40,405 nt of DNA from Trueperaceae bacterium (lineage in GTDB: Bacteria > Deinococcota > Deinococci > Deinococcales > Trueperaceae), in contig JAABSI010000019.1 of the NCBI GenBank assembly GCA_011390455.1, positions 1-40,405 on the forward strand. The letters run 5' to 3'. The notes under the pieces are model-generated. The model searched no databases. It was not told the origin of the DNA and saw nothing but the letters and a program-made list of their open reading frames with translations. Below are positions 15,565 to 23,368 of this stretch, piece after piece (the stretch's first letter is position 1; every line of letters begins with the position of its first letter). The position numbers and the translations under genes are program-made.

Positions 15565-16236
15565 TCAGCGACCGCGCACCTCGCCCAGCGACCGCCGCTG
15601 CCGCCCGTCTTCGTCGAAGTTCCCCGGCTCCAGCCACGCCTCCAGCACCTCCCGGACCGCCGGCCACTCGTGGTCGAGCATGGAGAACCAGGCGGTGTCG
15701 CGGTTGCGGCCACGCACCACCATGTGCTGGCGGAAGGTGCCCTCGTAGGCGAAGTCGAAACGCTCGGCGGCGCGGCGGCTCGGGGCGTTGGCGGCGTCGC
15801 ACTTCCACTCGAGGCGGCGGTAGCCGAGCGCCTCGAAGGCGTACCCCGCCGAGAGCGCGAAGGACTCGGTGGCGACGCGCGTGCGGGCGACGGCCGGCCC
15901 CCAGAGGATCCCACCCAGCTCGATCACCCCGTGCTCCGGCACGATCCGCATGAGCGCCTGGCGGCCGCCGCAGCGCCCGGTCGCGCGGTCGACCACCGCG
16001 TACACGAGCGGGTCCGCGGCCGCCGCGGTCGCGGTCAGCCAGGCCGCGTACCCGTCCGGCTGGCGCGGCACGGTGGGCAGGTAGCGCAGGCGCTCCTCGT
16101 GCCCGGGCGCGAAGGTGGCGGCGTGCAGGTCGGCGCCGTGGCGGGCCGGGTCGAGCGGCTCCAGGCGGGCGTAGCGCCCCTCGAGGACCACGCGCTCGGG
16201 GCGCGGACGCGGGAGTTCGGGGAGGGGTCGGGGCAT
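15565..16236 (-). CDS. GNAT-family N-acetyltransferase (RimJ/RimL type)
   Basis: A 223-residue acetyltransferase that moves an acetyl group from acetyl-CoA to an amine. RYARLEPLDPARHGADLH is the typical N-terminus of the RimJ/RimL branch. The segment GVIELGGILWGPAVARTRVATES is the acetyl-CoA region. LGYRRLEWKCDAANAPSRRAAERFDFAYEGTFRQHM with RDTAWFSMLDHEW is the common C-terminal signature of this subgroup. Two close ATGs exist. The first (16245) overlaps the TAGCAT -10 box, so the second, 7 nt downstream of that box, is taken as start. It converges on the ABC unit and shares the terminator at 15518-15551. The substrate is unknown. Confidence 0.92.
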   Translation of the reverse strand: MPRPLPELPRPRPERVVLEGRYARLEPLDPARHGADLHAATFAPGHEERLRYLPTVPRQPDGYAAWLTATAAAADPLVYAVVDRATGRCGGRQALMRIVPEHGVIELGGILWGPAVARTRVATESFALSAGYAFEALGYRRLEWKCDAANAPSRRAAERFDFAYEGTFRQHMVVRGRNRDTAWFSMLDHEWPAVREVLEAWLEPGNFDEDGRQRRSLGEVRGR

Positions 16237-16243
16237 GGGGTGC

Positions 16244-16249
16244 ATGCTA
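16244..16249 (-). promoter_or_regulatory. -10 box of the GNAT gene (leaderless type)
   Basis: TAGCAT on the minus strand, 7 nt before the chosen ATG. It excludes the upstream ATG at 16245, which lies inside the box. Confidence 0.6.
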
Positions 16250-16396
16250 GAGCACGCCGCTCCCCACCAGCGGTCGTGCATAGTTTCACGATGTCGCGCA
16301 TGGCGAGCGGTTCGGTGCACCGTCGGCCCAGACGCGTCCCGAACGTCACGCGCGCCGTCTGCGGCGCGCGCCTTCCCCTGGGCGCCATTCATGGAC

Positions 16397-16402
16397 TATC
16401 AT
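16397..16402 (+). promoter_or_regulatory. Possible -10 box for the Tat-type binding protein operon
   Basis: TATCAT, 46 nt upstream of the GTG start, which has its own GGGAGG ribosome site. The -35 region is weak. The intergenic stretch 16237-16448 is less GC-rich than its surroundings around this box. Confidence 0.45.
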
Positions 16403-16448
16403 CCGCCATGCGCGAGCGCCGCCCAGCGCCGCGTCGGGAGGTAGCACC

Positions 16449-18050
16449 GTGTCCGATGGGAAGCCAACGAACCTGATCGATCGCACGATCTCGCGCCGTC
16501 AGTTCCTCAAGTACAGCGTCTACTCCGCCGCCGGCGTCTACGTGGGCGTGCACGGCCTCGCGATGGCGCAGGGCGCCTCGGGCGGCACGCTCGTGTGGAT
16601 GGGCCACCAGGAGGTCGCCGGCCTCGGCCCCAACGACGTCGGCGCCGACGTCCAGGCCGCCGTGATCTTCAACGTCCTCAACCCGCTGGTGCACGTCAAC
16701 CACGTGACCGAGACCGAGATGGTGCTCGCCCGCGAGGTCGAGGTCGCCGAGGACGGGCTCACCTACACCTTCCACCTGCACCAGGACGTCCGCTTCCACG
16801 ACGACAGCGAGTTCACCGCCGAGGACGTCAAGTACACCTACGAGACCTACGCGCAGCCCGGCAACACCGTCGCCAGCCGCTTCATCGGCATGCGCGAGGT
16901 CGAGGTCGTCGACCGCTACACCGCGCGCGTGCACATGGACAGCGTCAACGCCGCCTTCCTGCGCCTGGCGGGCGAGGTGCCGATCGTGCCGAAGGCCTAC
17001 CACGAGACCGTGGGCGTCGACGGCTTCCGCACCGCCCCCATCGGCACCGGCGCCTTCAAGGTGCGCTCCTGGCGCCCGGCCGACAGCACCGAGCTCGAGG
17101 CCTTCCCCGGCCACTTCCGCGGCGCGCCGCAGGTCGACGTGTTGCGCCTCGACGTGGTCCCCGAGCCGTCCGTGCGCACCATCGCGCTGCTGACGGGCGA
17201 CGCCGACGGCACCGTGTGGCCCCTCTCGACCGAGGACAACCTCGACTTCATGGACGACCCGGACTTCCGCGTGGTCGCCACCAACTGGAACTCGCCCCGC
17301 TTCATCCCGCTCAACACCAAGCTCCCGCAGCTCTCCGACAAGCGCGTGCGCCAGGCGATGATGTTCGCGCTCGACCGCCAGCGCATCGTCGACGACCTCG
17401 AGGCGGGCTTCGGGACGGTCGCGACGTCGCACCTGGCGCCGCACAACTCGTTCTACAACCCGAACGTGCCGCTCTACCCGTTCGACCCCGAGCGCGCCCG
17501 CGCGCTGCTCGACGAGGCCGGCTGGACCGTCGGCAGCGACGGCATCCGCGAGAAGGACGGCATGCGCCTCTCCTTCACCTGCACCACCATCAGCGGCGAT
17601 CAGACCCGCCGCCCGATGGCCGAACTGGCGCAGATCTTCCTGCGCGACGTCGGCGTCGAGATGCAGCTCGCCGAGGCGCCGGTGGCCTCGATCCTCGAGG
17701 GGCTGCGCCAGGGCACCATGGAGGCGTCGCTCTTCAACTGGACGATGGGCTCCACCACCGACCCCAGCCCCACGAGCACGCTGCTCTCCAACGGGGGCGA
17801 CAACTTCTTCCAGTACGAGAACCCCGAGATGGACCAGCTGATCCAGGACGGACTCAACGTCGTCGACCCGGAGGCACGCCGCCCCATCTACGCGCGCACC
17901 CAGGAGCTCTTCGCCGAGGACGTCCCGGCGCTGGTGCTGCACTTCAACCAGGGCGTGCTGGTGTTCTCGAACCGCATGCAGGGCCTCCCCGAGGTCATCA
18001 CCTCGAGCACCCCGCTCTTCTACCGCGGGAACGAGTACTCGAAGGGCTGA
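16449..18050 (+). CDS. ABC transporter substrate-binding protein, SBP_bac_5 family, Tat-exported
   Basis: A 533-residue binding protein of the same family as the one at 13975 but exported folded. The N-terminus has a twin-arginine motif ISRRQFLKYSVYSAAG followed by a hydrophobic stretch and AMAQG as the cleavage region. The family core is present: GLTYTFHLHQDVRFHD, FTAEDVKYTYE, KRVRQAMMFALDRQRIVDDL and ARALLDEAGWTVG. It starts with GTG after a GGGAGG ribosome site. It heads an operon with two permeases and an M81 peptidase. Two GC-rich hairpins separate it from the permeases and could lower their expression relative to it. The substrate is unknown; the peptidase suggests a peptide or amide. 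Confidence 0.94.
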   Translation: MSDGKPTNLIDRTISRRQFLKYSVYSAAGVYVGVHGLAMAQGASGGTLVWMGHQEVAGLGPNDVGADVQAAVIFNVLNPLVHVNHVTETEMVLAREVEVAEDGLTYTFHLHQDVRFHDDSEFTAEDVKYTYETYAQPGNTVASRFIGMREVEVVDRYTARVHMDSVNAAFLRLAGEVPIVPKAYHETVGVDGFRTAPIGTGAFKVRSWRPADSTELEAFPGHFRGAPQVDVLRLDVVPEPSVRTIALLTGDADGTVWPLSTEDNLDFMDDPDFRVVATNWNSPRFIPLNTKLPQLSDKRVRQAMMFALDRQRIVDDLEAGFGTVATSHLAPHNSFYNPNVPLYPFDPERARALLDEAGWTVGSDGIREKDGMRLSFTCTTISGDQTRRPMAELAQIFLRDVGVEMQLAEAPVASILEGLRQGTMEASLFNWTMGSTTDPSPTSTLLSNGGDNFFQYENPEMDQLIQDGLNVVDPEARRPIYARTQELFAEDVPALVLHFNQGVLVFSNRMQGLPEVITSSTPLFYRGNEYSKG

Positions 18051-18065
18051 TCCCCGTAGACGCCC

Positions 18066-18095
18066 GCGCGCCGCGGCAATCGGGCCGCGGCGCGC
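18066..18095 (+). terminator. Intra-operon hairpin 1
   Basis: A perfect 12-bp stem (GCGCGCCGCGGC and complement) with loop AATCGG, 15 nt after the binding-protein stop codon. There is no T-run, so it is more likely an attenuator or an mRNA 3'-end stabiliser than a full stop. Confidence 0.65.
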
Positions 18096-18104
18096 CGAGC
18101 GGCG

Positions 18105-18134
18105 GCGGCCGGGCGCTCTCGAACGCCCGGCCGC
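18105..18134 (+). terminator. Intra-operon hairpin 2
   Basis: A perfect 11-bp stem (GCGGCCGGGCG and complement) with loop CTCTCGAA, starting 10 nt after hairpin 1 and ending 45 nt before the first permease start. Confidence 0.65.
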
Positions 18135-18179
18135 AGTCCCCTGGGCGCGATCGCGCGCGGGTGCGGTGGGGACCGCAGC

Positions 18180-19112
18180 ATGTCCGGCTATCTGACCTTC
18201 CGTATCCTCAAGGGCGCCTTCGTCGTGGTGCTCATCAGCATCCTCACCTTCGTGGTGATGCGGCTGATGCCCGGCGACCCCGTCTACCTCCTGCTCGGCG
18301 AGGGCCTCATCCCCATCACCGACGAGCAGATCGCCGCGATCCGCGCCAAGTGGGGGCTCGACCGTCCGCTGCTCGAGCAGTACCTGGTCTGGGCGGGCAA
18401 CTTGCTTCGTGGCGACTTCGGCGAGTCGCTGATCCGCGCCGGCGTCCCGGTGCGCGACATGATCTTCGAAGCGATGCCGATCACGGCGCTGCTCAACGCC
18501 TACGCGCTGGCCGCCGCCATCCTCGTCGCCATCCCGATGGGCATCGCCGCCGCGGTGCGCCGCAACACCTGGGTGGACTACGTGACCAACGTGATCTCGG
18601 CGCTGGGCATCGCCACGCCCAACTTCTGGCTGGCGCTGATGCTCATCGTGGTGTTCGCGCTGCAGCTGCGCTGGGTGCCGCCCTTCGGCCTGCGCGAATG
18701 GACCGGCTGGATCCTCCCGGTGGTGGTGATGGCCACCGAGGAGATGGCCGTGCTCATGCGCATCGTGCGCGGGGCGGTGCTCGAGCTGCTGCCGCAGGAT
18801 TTCGTGCGCACCGCACGCGCCAAGGGGGTGCCGCAACGCCGGCTGCTGTACCGCCACGTGGTCGCGAACGCCATGCTGCCGGTGGTGACCGTCATCGGCT
18901 TCCGCATCGCCTTCCTGCTCTCAGGGACCATCATCGTCGAGACGGTCTTCGCGCTCCCCGGCATCGGCCGGCTGTTCGTCGACTCGGTGCTGCGGCTCGA
19001 CTACCAGGTGGTGCAGTCCTTGGTGGTCGTGTTCGCGGTGCTCGTCGTCGCCGTGAACCTGATCACCGACCTCGTCTACGCGCTCGTCGATCCGCGGGTG
19101 CGCCTCTCGTGA
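18180..19112 (+). CDS. Dipeptide/oligopeptide-type ABC transporter permease (DppB/OppB family)
   Basis: A 310-residue six-helix permease. Landmarks are LTFRILKGAFVVVLISILTFVVMRLMPGDP, RAKWGLDRPLLEQYL, GDFGESLI, the EAA loop FVRTARAKGVPQRRLLYRHVVANAMLPV, LPGIGRLFVDSV and the C-terminal VYALVDPRVRLS. It is the second gene of the Tat-type operon, after a 129-nt gap that holds two hairpins, and is followed after 7 nt by its DppC-type partner. A GGTGGGG stretch upstream may serve as ribosome site. Confidence 0.93.
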   Translation: MSGYLTFRILKGAFVVVLISILTFVVMRLMPGDPVYLLLGEGLIPITDEQIAAIRAKWGLDRPLLEQYLVWAGNLLRGDFGESLIRAGVPVRDMIFEAMPITALLNAYALAAAILVAIPMGIAAAVRRNTWVDYVTNVISALGIATPNFWLALMLIVVFALQLRWVPPFGLREWTGWILPVVVMATEEMAVLMRIVRGAVLELLPQDFVRTARAKGVPQRRLLYRHVVANAMLPVVTVIGFRIAFLLSGTIIVETVFALPGIGRLFVDSVLRLDYQVVQSLVVVFAVLVVAVNLITDLVYALVDPRVRLS

Positions 19113-19119
19113 GGAGCCG

Positions 19120-20025
19120 ATGACCACGCCCCCCAGCGACCCCACGGCCGCCGCCCCGTTCGCCGGCGACGCGCCGCCGCCGTCCCGCAGCAAGGCGCTG
19201 CGCCGCTTCCTCGACAACCGGATGGCGGTGGCGGGGACGATCGTGGTGCTGCTGCTCGTGCTGCTCGCCGTGTTCGCCCCGTGGATCGCCCCGCACCATC
19301 CGAACAACGACATCTTCCGCGGCATGCGCGGCGTCGGCCCCTCGCTCGAGCATCCGATGGGCTTCGACCACCTGAGCCGCGACCTGCTCTCGCGCGTGAT
19401 CTACGGCACCCGCATCGCGCTCACGGTCGGCCTGCTCTCGACCCTGATCTCGGTGGTGATCGGCGTGATCGTGGGCGCCGTGGCCGGGTACTTCGGCGGC
19501 TGGGTCGACGAGGTGCTGTCGCTGATCACCGACGCGCTGATGGCCTTCCCGCTGATCGCGCTGCTCATCGTGCTCGCCGCGGTGATCGGCCCCAGCCTGA
19601 CCACCACGATCGTGGTGATCGGCGCCACCGCCTGGGCGCGCTACGCGCGGGTCGTGCGCGCGGAGGTGATGAGCCTGCGCGAGCGCGATTTCGTCACCGC
19701 CGCGCGCGCGCTGGGCGCCTTCGACGCCCGGATCATCCGCAGCCACGTCATCCCCAACGTGCTCACGTCGGTCATCGTGCTCGCCTCGCTGTCGGTGGGC
19801 TCGATCATCATCCTCGAGTCCGCGCTCTCGTTCCTCGGCTTGGGCGTGCGGCCGCCGACGGCCACCTGGGGGGGGATCCTCTCCGACGGGCGCGCCTTCA
19901 TCCTGCGCTACCCGCACATCGCGGTGTTTCCCGGCCTGATGATCGTGATCACGGTGCTGGCCTTCAACTTCATCGGCGACGGGCTGCGCGATGCGCTCGA
20001 CCCGCACCAGAAGGTGGGGCGGTGA
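19120..20025 (+). CDS. Dipeptide/oligopeptide-type ABC transporter permease (DppC/OppC family)
   Basis: A 301-residue permease with a proline-rich cytoplasmic N-terminus. The membrane core carries MAVAGTIVVLLLVLLAVFAPW, MGFDHLSRDLLSRVIYGTRIAL, the EAA loop DFVTAARALGAFDARIIRSHVIPN, SFLGLGVRPPTATWGGIL and GDGLRDALDPHQKVGR. The usual G-T-D-x-x-G-R-D signature reads GFDHLSRD here, a mild variation. A GAGGAG ribosome site precedes the ATG. The peptidase gene follows after 5 nt. Confidence 0.93.
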   Translation: MTTPPSDPTAAAPFAGDAPPPSRSKALRRFLDNRMAVAGTIVVLLLVLLAVFAPWIAPHHPNNDIFRGMRGVGPSLEHPMGFDHLSRDLLSRVIYGTRIALTVGLLSTLISVVIGVIVGAVAGYFGGWVDEVLSLITDALMAFPLIALLIVLAAVIGPSLTTTIVVIGATAWARYARVVRAEVMSLRERDFVTAARALGAFDARIIRSHVIPNVLTSVIVLASLSVGSIIILESALSFLGLGVRPPTATWGGILSDGRAFILRYPHIAVFPGLMIVITVLAFNFIGDGLRDALDPHQKVGR

Positions 20026-20030
20026 GGCCC

Positions 20031-21527
20031 ATGCGCAGCTTCGTGGCTGGCATCGTCACCGAGACGAACACCTTCAGCCCCATCCCCACCGGCGCGAGCG
20101 AGTGGGAACGCGTCGACCGCCCCGAAGACATCGTCCCCGACAGCAGCCTCGACGGCTTCCGGCGCAAGGCCGCCGCGGCGGGCGACGAGGTCGTGTTCGG
20201 GCTCTACGCCTTCGCCATGCCGGCGGGCATCACCGTGCGGAAGGCCTACGAGGACCTGCGCGACGAACTGCTGGGGCAGCTGCGCGCCGCGATGCCGGTC
20301 GACGCGGTCTTCCTGCCGCTGCACGGCGCGATGGTCGCCGACGGCTACGACGACGCGGAGGGCGACCTGATCGAGCGCGTGCGCGCGCTGGTCGGCCCCG
20401 ACGTCAAGATCGGCGTGCACATCGACCTCCACTGCCACCTGACCCAGCGCATGCTCGACCACTGCGACGCGCTGGTGATCTACAAGGAGTACCCGCACAC
20501 CGACATGGCGGCGCGGGCCGAGGACCTCTACGACCTGATCCGCGACGCGCACCTCGGCCGCACCGAGCCGGTCATGGCGATGTTCGACTGCCGCTTCATG
20601 GGCATCGTGCCCACCAACCCGCAGCCGATGCGCGACTTCGTGGACGCGATGATGGCCGCGGAAGGCGCCGAAGGCGTCCTCTCGCTCTCCCTCGGCCACG
20701 GCTTCCCCTGGGGCGACGTGCCCGATTGCGGCGCGCGCATGCTGGCGGTCGTCGACGGTAAGGCCGTCGACGATGGCTCGGCGGTCGCTCACGCGACCGC
20801 GGCCGCCTGGGGCCGGCGCTTCTTCGACCTCCGCCACGAGGTGGCCGTGAAGCCGCTCGCGCTCGACGCCGCCCTCGACCGCGCCCTCGCCGCCCCGCGT
20901 GGGCCGGTGGTGGTCGCCGACCAGGCCGACAACGCCGGCGGCGGCGCGCCCAGCGACAGCACCTTCGTGCTGCGGCGCCTGCTCGAGCGTGGCGTCCCGG
21001 ACGCCGCGCTGGCGATGATGTGGGACCCGATCGTGGTGCACCTGGCCAAGTCGGCCGGCGTGGGTGCGCGGCTCGCGGTGCGCCTCGGCGGCAAGATGGG
21101 GCCGACCTCGGGCGACCCGCTCGACCTCGACGCCACGGTCGCCGGGATCCGCGACGGCCTGGTGCAGATGTGGCCCCAGGTCGACGGATCGTTGGCGAGC
21201 CCGGCGGGCGACTGCGTGCACCTTCGCGTGCATGGGCTTGCCGGTGCACCCAGCGCCGGCGGCGACGTCGACGTGATCGTCACCACCCGCCGCGGGCAGG
21301 TGCTGGGGATCGAGGTCTTCACCGCCTTCGGCATCGACCTCTCAACCAAGCGCGTGGTGGTGGTCAAGTCGATCCAGCACTTCTACGCGGCGTACGCCCC
21401 GGTGGCCGCCGAGGTGGTCTACATGGCCGCCCCGGGGGCGGTGGCGCCGCTCATGGAGGCGATCCCGCTGGTGCGGGCCGACCTGCACGCCTTCCCCTGG
21501 GTGGAGGATCCGTTCGCCGACGAGTGA
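20031..21527 (+). CDS. M81-family metallopeptidase (MlrC-like)
   Basis: A 498-residue protein of the MlrC family, named for the zinc peptidase that degrades linear microcystin fragments. The N-terminal signature GIVTETNTFSP and the LPLHGAM motif (His98) are present. HIDLHCHLTQRM (Asp132 and His134) and KEYPHTDM (His156) contain the likely metal ligands. GHGFPWGDVPDCG and DNAGGGAPSDST mark the start and core of the C-terminal domain. It has no signal peptide, so it is cytoplasmic. Being last in the operon with a Tat-type binding protein and two permeases, it probably cleaves what the importer brings in. The true substrate in most bacteria is unknown and microcystin should not be assumed. Confidence 0.92.
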   Translation: MRSFVAGIVTETNTFSPIPTGASEWERVDRPEDIVPDSSLDGFRRKAAAAGDEVVFGLYAFAMPAGITVRKAYEDLRDELLGQLRAAMPVDAVFLPLHGAMVADGYDDAEGDLIERVRALVGPDVKIGVHIDLHCHLTQRMLDHCDALVIYKEYPHTDMAARAEDLYDLIRDAHLGRTEPVMAMFDCRFMGIVPTNPQPMRDFVDAMMAAEGAEGVLSLSLGHGFPWGDVPDCGARMLAVVDGKAVDDGSAVAHATAAAWGRRFFDLRHEVAVKPLALDAALDRALAAPRGPVVVADQADNAGGGAPSDSTFVLRRLLERGVPDAALAMMWDPIVVHLAKSAGVGARLAVRLGGKMGPTSGDPLDLDATVAGIRDGLVQMWPQVDGSLASPAGDCVHLRVHGLAGAPSAGGDVDVIVTTRRGQVLGIEVFTAFGIDLSTKRVVVVKSIQHFYAAYAPVAAEVVYMAAPGAVAPLMEAIPLVRADLHAFPWVEDPFADE

Positions 21528-21536
21528 CCGACCGCT

Positions 21537-21845
21537 TTACCGTGAGGACGGACGCTCGGCCACGACGCGGAACCGCAGCCCGAGCGCGTGCGCGACGTCG
21601 AACACGGTCGCGAAGGCCGGGTTGCCGGTCTCGGAGAGCGCCTTGTAGAGGCTCTCCCGCCCCAGACCTGCGTCGCGGGCCACGCGCGTCATCCCCTTCG
21701 CACGGGCGATGCCGCCGAGCGCCGCCACGAACGACGACGGGTCGCCTTCGTCGAGGACCGCATCGAGGTACGCCGCGATGGTGTCCTCCGTCTCGAGCAG
21801 ATCGGCCGCCTCCCACAGGCGTGTCCTCTTGGTCGGTTCGGTCAT
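21537..21845 (-). CDS. Orphan HigA-like antitoxin (addiction-module antidote, COG3636 type)
   Basis: A 102-residue helix-turn-helix protein with the near-invariant family pattern LLETEDTIAAYLDAVLDEGD, ALGGIARAKGMTRVARDAGLGRESLYKALSETGNPAFATVFDVAHALGLRF. In this family the toxin gene (a RelE/HigB-like killer) normally lies directly upstream. Here the upstream DNA up to the TauE gene is only 154 nt, too short for the roughly 100-residue toxin, so it is an orphan unless the 25-codon frame at 21842-21919 is its partner. A GAGGAGGG ribosome site precedes the ATG. A palindrome over the upstream -10 box suggests autoregulation. Confidence 0.88.
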   Translation of the reverse strand: MTEPTKRTRLWEAADLLETEDTIAAYLDAVLDEGDPSSFVAALGGIARAKGMTRVARDAGLGRESLYKALSETGNPAFATVFDVAHALGLRFRVVAERPSSR

Positions 21846-21919
21846 CTCGACCCTCCTCGAACCCGTTCCTCGAGCCGCGACTCGAACGCGTCCGGCGGCC
21901 CCTTCTCGAACGCGCTCAA
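21842..21919 (-). CDS. Candidate 25-codon ORF overlapping the orphan antitoxin
   Basis: A TTG-started frame encoding a short, charged peptide (core AFEKGPPDAFESRLEERV). It begins 5 nt after the TAGGAT -10 box at 21925-21930 and ends in an ATGA overlap with the antitoxin start. Third codon positions are mostly G or C, as in real genes here. It occupies the place where the toxin gene normally lies. It may be a micropeptide, a remnant of a toxin, or chance. No family was recognised. Confidence 0.3.
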   Translation of the reverse strand: MSAFEKGPPDAFESRLEERVRGGSR

Positions 21920-21921
21920 TA

Positions 21922-21939
21922 CGTATCCTACGGGATACG
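21922..21939. promoter_or_regulatory. Palindromic operator over the orphan antitoxin promoter
   Basis: CGTATCC-TACG-GGATACG is a perfect inverted repeat with 7-base arms and a 4-base centre. Its left half contains the minus-strand -10 box TAGGAT (21925-21930). This is the usual arrangement for an antitoxin that represses itself. Confidence 0.6.
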
Positions 21940-21999
21940 CACAGAGCGCTCGGCGAAGACGCCCGGCCCCACGAGGTCGCGGCGCCGCGAACGACCGCC

Positions 22000-22794
22000 C
22001 TACGACAACCCCCGCACCCCGTCCACCACCAACCGAATCCCCACCAACCCCACCATCGCGATCATGAACGGGTAGAAGACCCCCGGCCGCATGCGCCGCA
22101 CCAGGGCCGCCCCGACGAGGACCGCCACGGCCGCCGGCAGCACCAACACGAGCGCGGAGAGCAGCGTGCGCGCATCGAACTGCCCGAGGGCGGTGTACGG
22201 CACCACCTTCACCACGTTGACCACCGCGAAGAAGACGACGCTCGTGCCGGTGTAGACCTTCGGGTCGAGGCGCAACGGCAGCGTGTGGACCTGGTAGGGC
22301 GGCCCGCCGGCATGCGCGACGAACGAGGTGAAGCCGGCGAGGCCCCCCCAGAACCACGCCGACCATCGGGACGGCGGGCGCGCGGCCGCTGCCGCGGACG
22401 CCGGGCGCAGCGAGCGGCCCACGAAGGCGAGCGCCAGCAGCCCGACGATCAGCCGCACCGCCGACTCCGACGTGATCGCGGCGGTCAGCCCGCCCACGGC
22501 GATGCCGACGACCGCCGCCGGCAGCATCGCGACCAAGGTGGCGCGGTCGAAGCGGCCGCGCCAGGTCCACAGGCCCACCGCGTCCATCGCCAACAGCAGC
22601 GGGAGCAGCACCGCAGCGGCCTGCACCGGCGGCATCACGAGCGCGAGCACGGGCACGCCCAGCAGGGCGAAGGCGCCCCCCAACCCGCCCTTCGACAAGC
22701 CCACCAGCACGACCGCCGCCAACCCGGCCAGCAGCGCAGCGGGGTCCGCGAAGTGCGTGGCGTCGAGAAAGGCCGGCCAACCGGGCGCGTTCAC
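22000..22794 (-). CDS. TauE/SafE-family membrane transporter
   Basis: A 264-residue polytopic inner-membrane protein with about eight helices. The family marks are VVLVGLSKGGLGGAFALLGVPVLALVMPP near the N-terminus, PLLLAMDAVGLWTWRGRFDR, and the second-half repeat FWGGLAGFTSFVAHAGGPPYQVHTLP. Members export small organic or sulfur anions such as sulfite or sulfoacetate, but most are untested. The GTG start lies 6 nt after a TAGCGT -10 box, so it has its own leaderless promoter although it follows the VOC gene by 23 nt. Confidence 0.93.
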   Translation of the reverse strand: MNAPGWPAFLDATHFADPAALLAGLAAVVLVGLSKGGLGGAFALLGVPVLALVMPPVQAAAVLLPLLLAMDAVGLWTWRGRFDRATLVAMLPAAVVGIAVGGLTAAITSESAVRLIVGLLALAFVGRSLRPASAAAAARPPSRWSAWFWGGLAGFTSFVAHAGGPPYQVHTLPLRLDPKVYTGTSVVFFAVVNVVKVVPYTALGQFDARTLLSALVLVLPAAVAVLVGAALVRRMRPGVFYPFMIAMVGLVGIRLVVDGVRGLS

Positions 22795-22800
22795 CGCGCC

Positions 22801-22806
22801 ACGCTA
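22801..22806 (-). promoter_or_regulatory. -10 box of the TauE/SafE gene (leaderless type)
   Basis: TAGCGT on the minus strand, 6 nt before the GTG start. It confirms GTG as the start, since no ribosome site is present. Confidence 0.55.
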
Positions 22807-22817
22807 CCGCTCGCGCT

Positions 22818-23216
22818 CTATCCGGGCATCTGGGTCGAGAGCACCCACGTGTTGCCGCAGGGGTCCGCGACCATCCCGCGTTTGTCGGACTCGCCCTCGT
22901 GGGTGCGCGGCGCCTCGACCTCCGACGCGCCGGCTGCGAGCGCCTTCTCGAACACCTGATCGACGTCGGCCACGTACACGTGGACCATCGACGGGAACGC
23001 CGGGCTCCCATCCGTGGCGTCGCGGAGCATGAGCACGGAATCGTCGATCCGCACCTCCGCGTGCTGGATCGCGCCGTCGGGCCGATCGTAGCGTCGGATC
23101 TCCTTGGCACCGAACACGTCCTGCACGAAGTCGATCACCTTCTGCGCGCCCGAGACGACCAGGTACGGCGACACCGAGGTGTACGCCGCGGGTTTCCAGT
23201 TCTGGTACTGAGTCAC
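22818..23216 (-). CDS. VOC-family (glyoxalase/PhnB-like) protein
   Basis: A 132-residue protein of the vicinal oxygen chelate fold. It has the PhnB-like layout: PAAYTSVSPYLVVSGAQKVIDFVQDVFGAKE, then GAIQHAEVRIDDSVLMLRD, then MVHVYVADVDQVFEKALAAGA and a final DPCGNTWVLST. Members include glyoxalases, dioxygenases and proteins that bind bleomycin-type drugs. The specific role cannot be told. The GTG start has a GGAGG ribosome site; a TATGGT -10 box lies upstream. The first VOC half carries His in QHAEV, a possible metal ligand. Confidence 0.9.
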   Translation of the reverse strand: MTQYQNWKPAAYTSVSPYLVVSGAQKVIDFVQDVFGAKEIRRYDRPDGAIQHAEVRIDDSVLMLRDATDGSPAFPSMVHVYVADVDQVFEKALAAGASEVEAPRTHEGESDKRGMVADPCGNTWVLSTQMPG

Positions 23217-23354
23217 CCTCCGACCTCCTCCAGCCCCGACGCAGCGCGTGCGGAGCATGCCGCCACCATAGCGGCCGGCGCCTACCGGCCCGCCCGCACG
23301 CGCCACCCGTCCGCTCCGAGGGGTGCCGGGCGGACGATTCTCACGCGGCGTGGC

Positions 23355-23360
23355 TAGACT
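23355..23360 (+). promoter_or_regulatory. -10 box of the metallophosphoesterase gene (leaderless type)
   Basis: TAGACT, 8 nt before the ATG, with no ribosome site between them. Confidence 0.6.
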
Positions 23361-23368
23361 CGGCGGTC

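Noticed and set aside
16389..18857. 822-codon minus-strand open frame
   Set aside because: It is an antisense shadow of the Tat-type binding protein and its permease, rich in His, Val, Glu and Asp from complementary GC-rich codons, with no domain.
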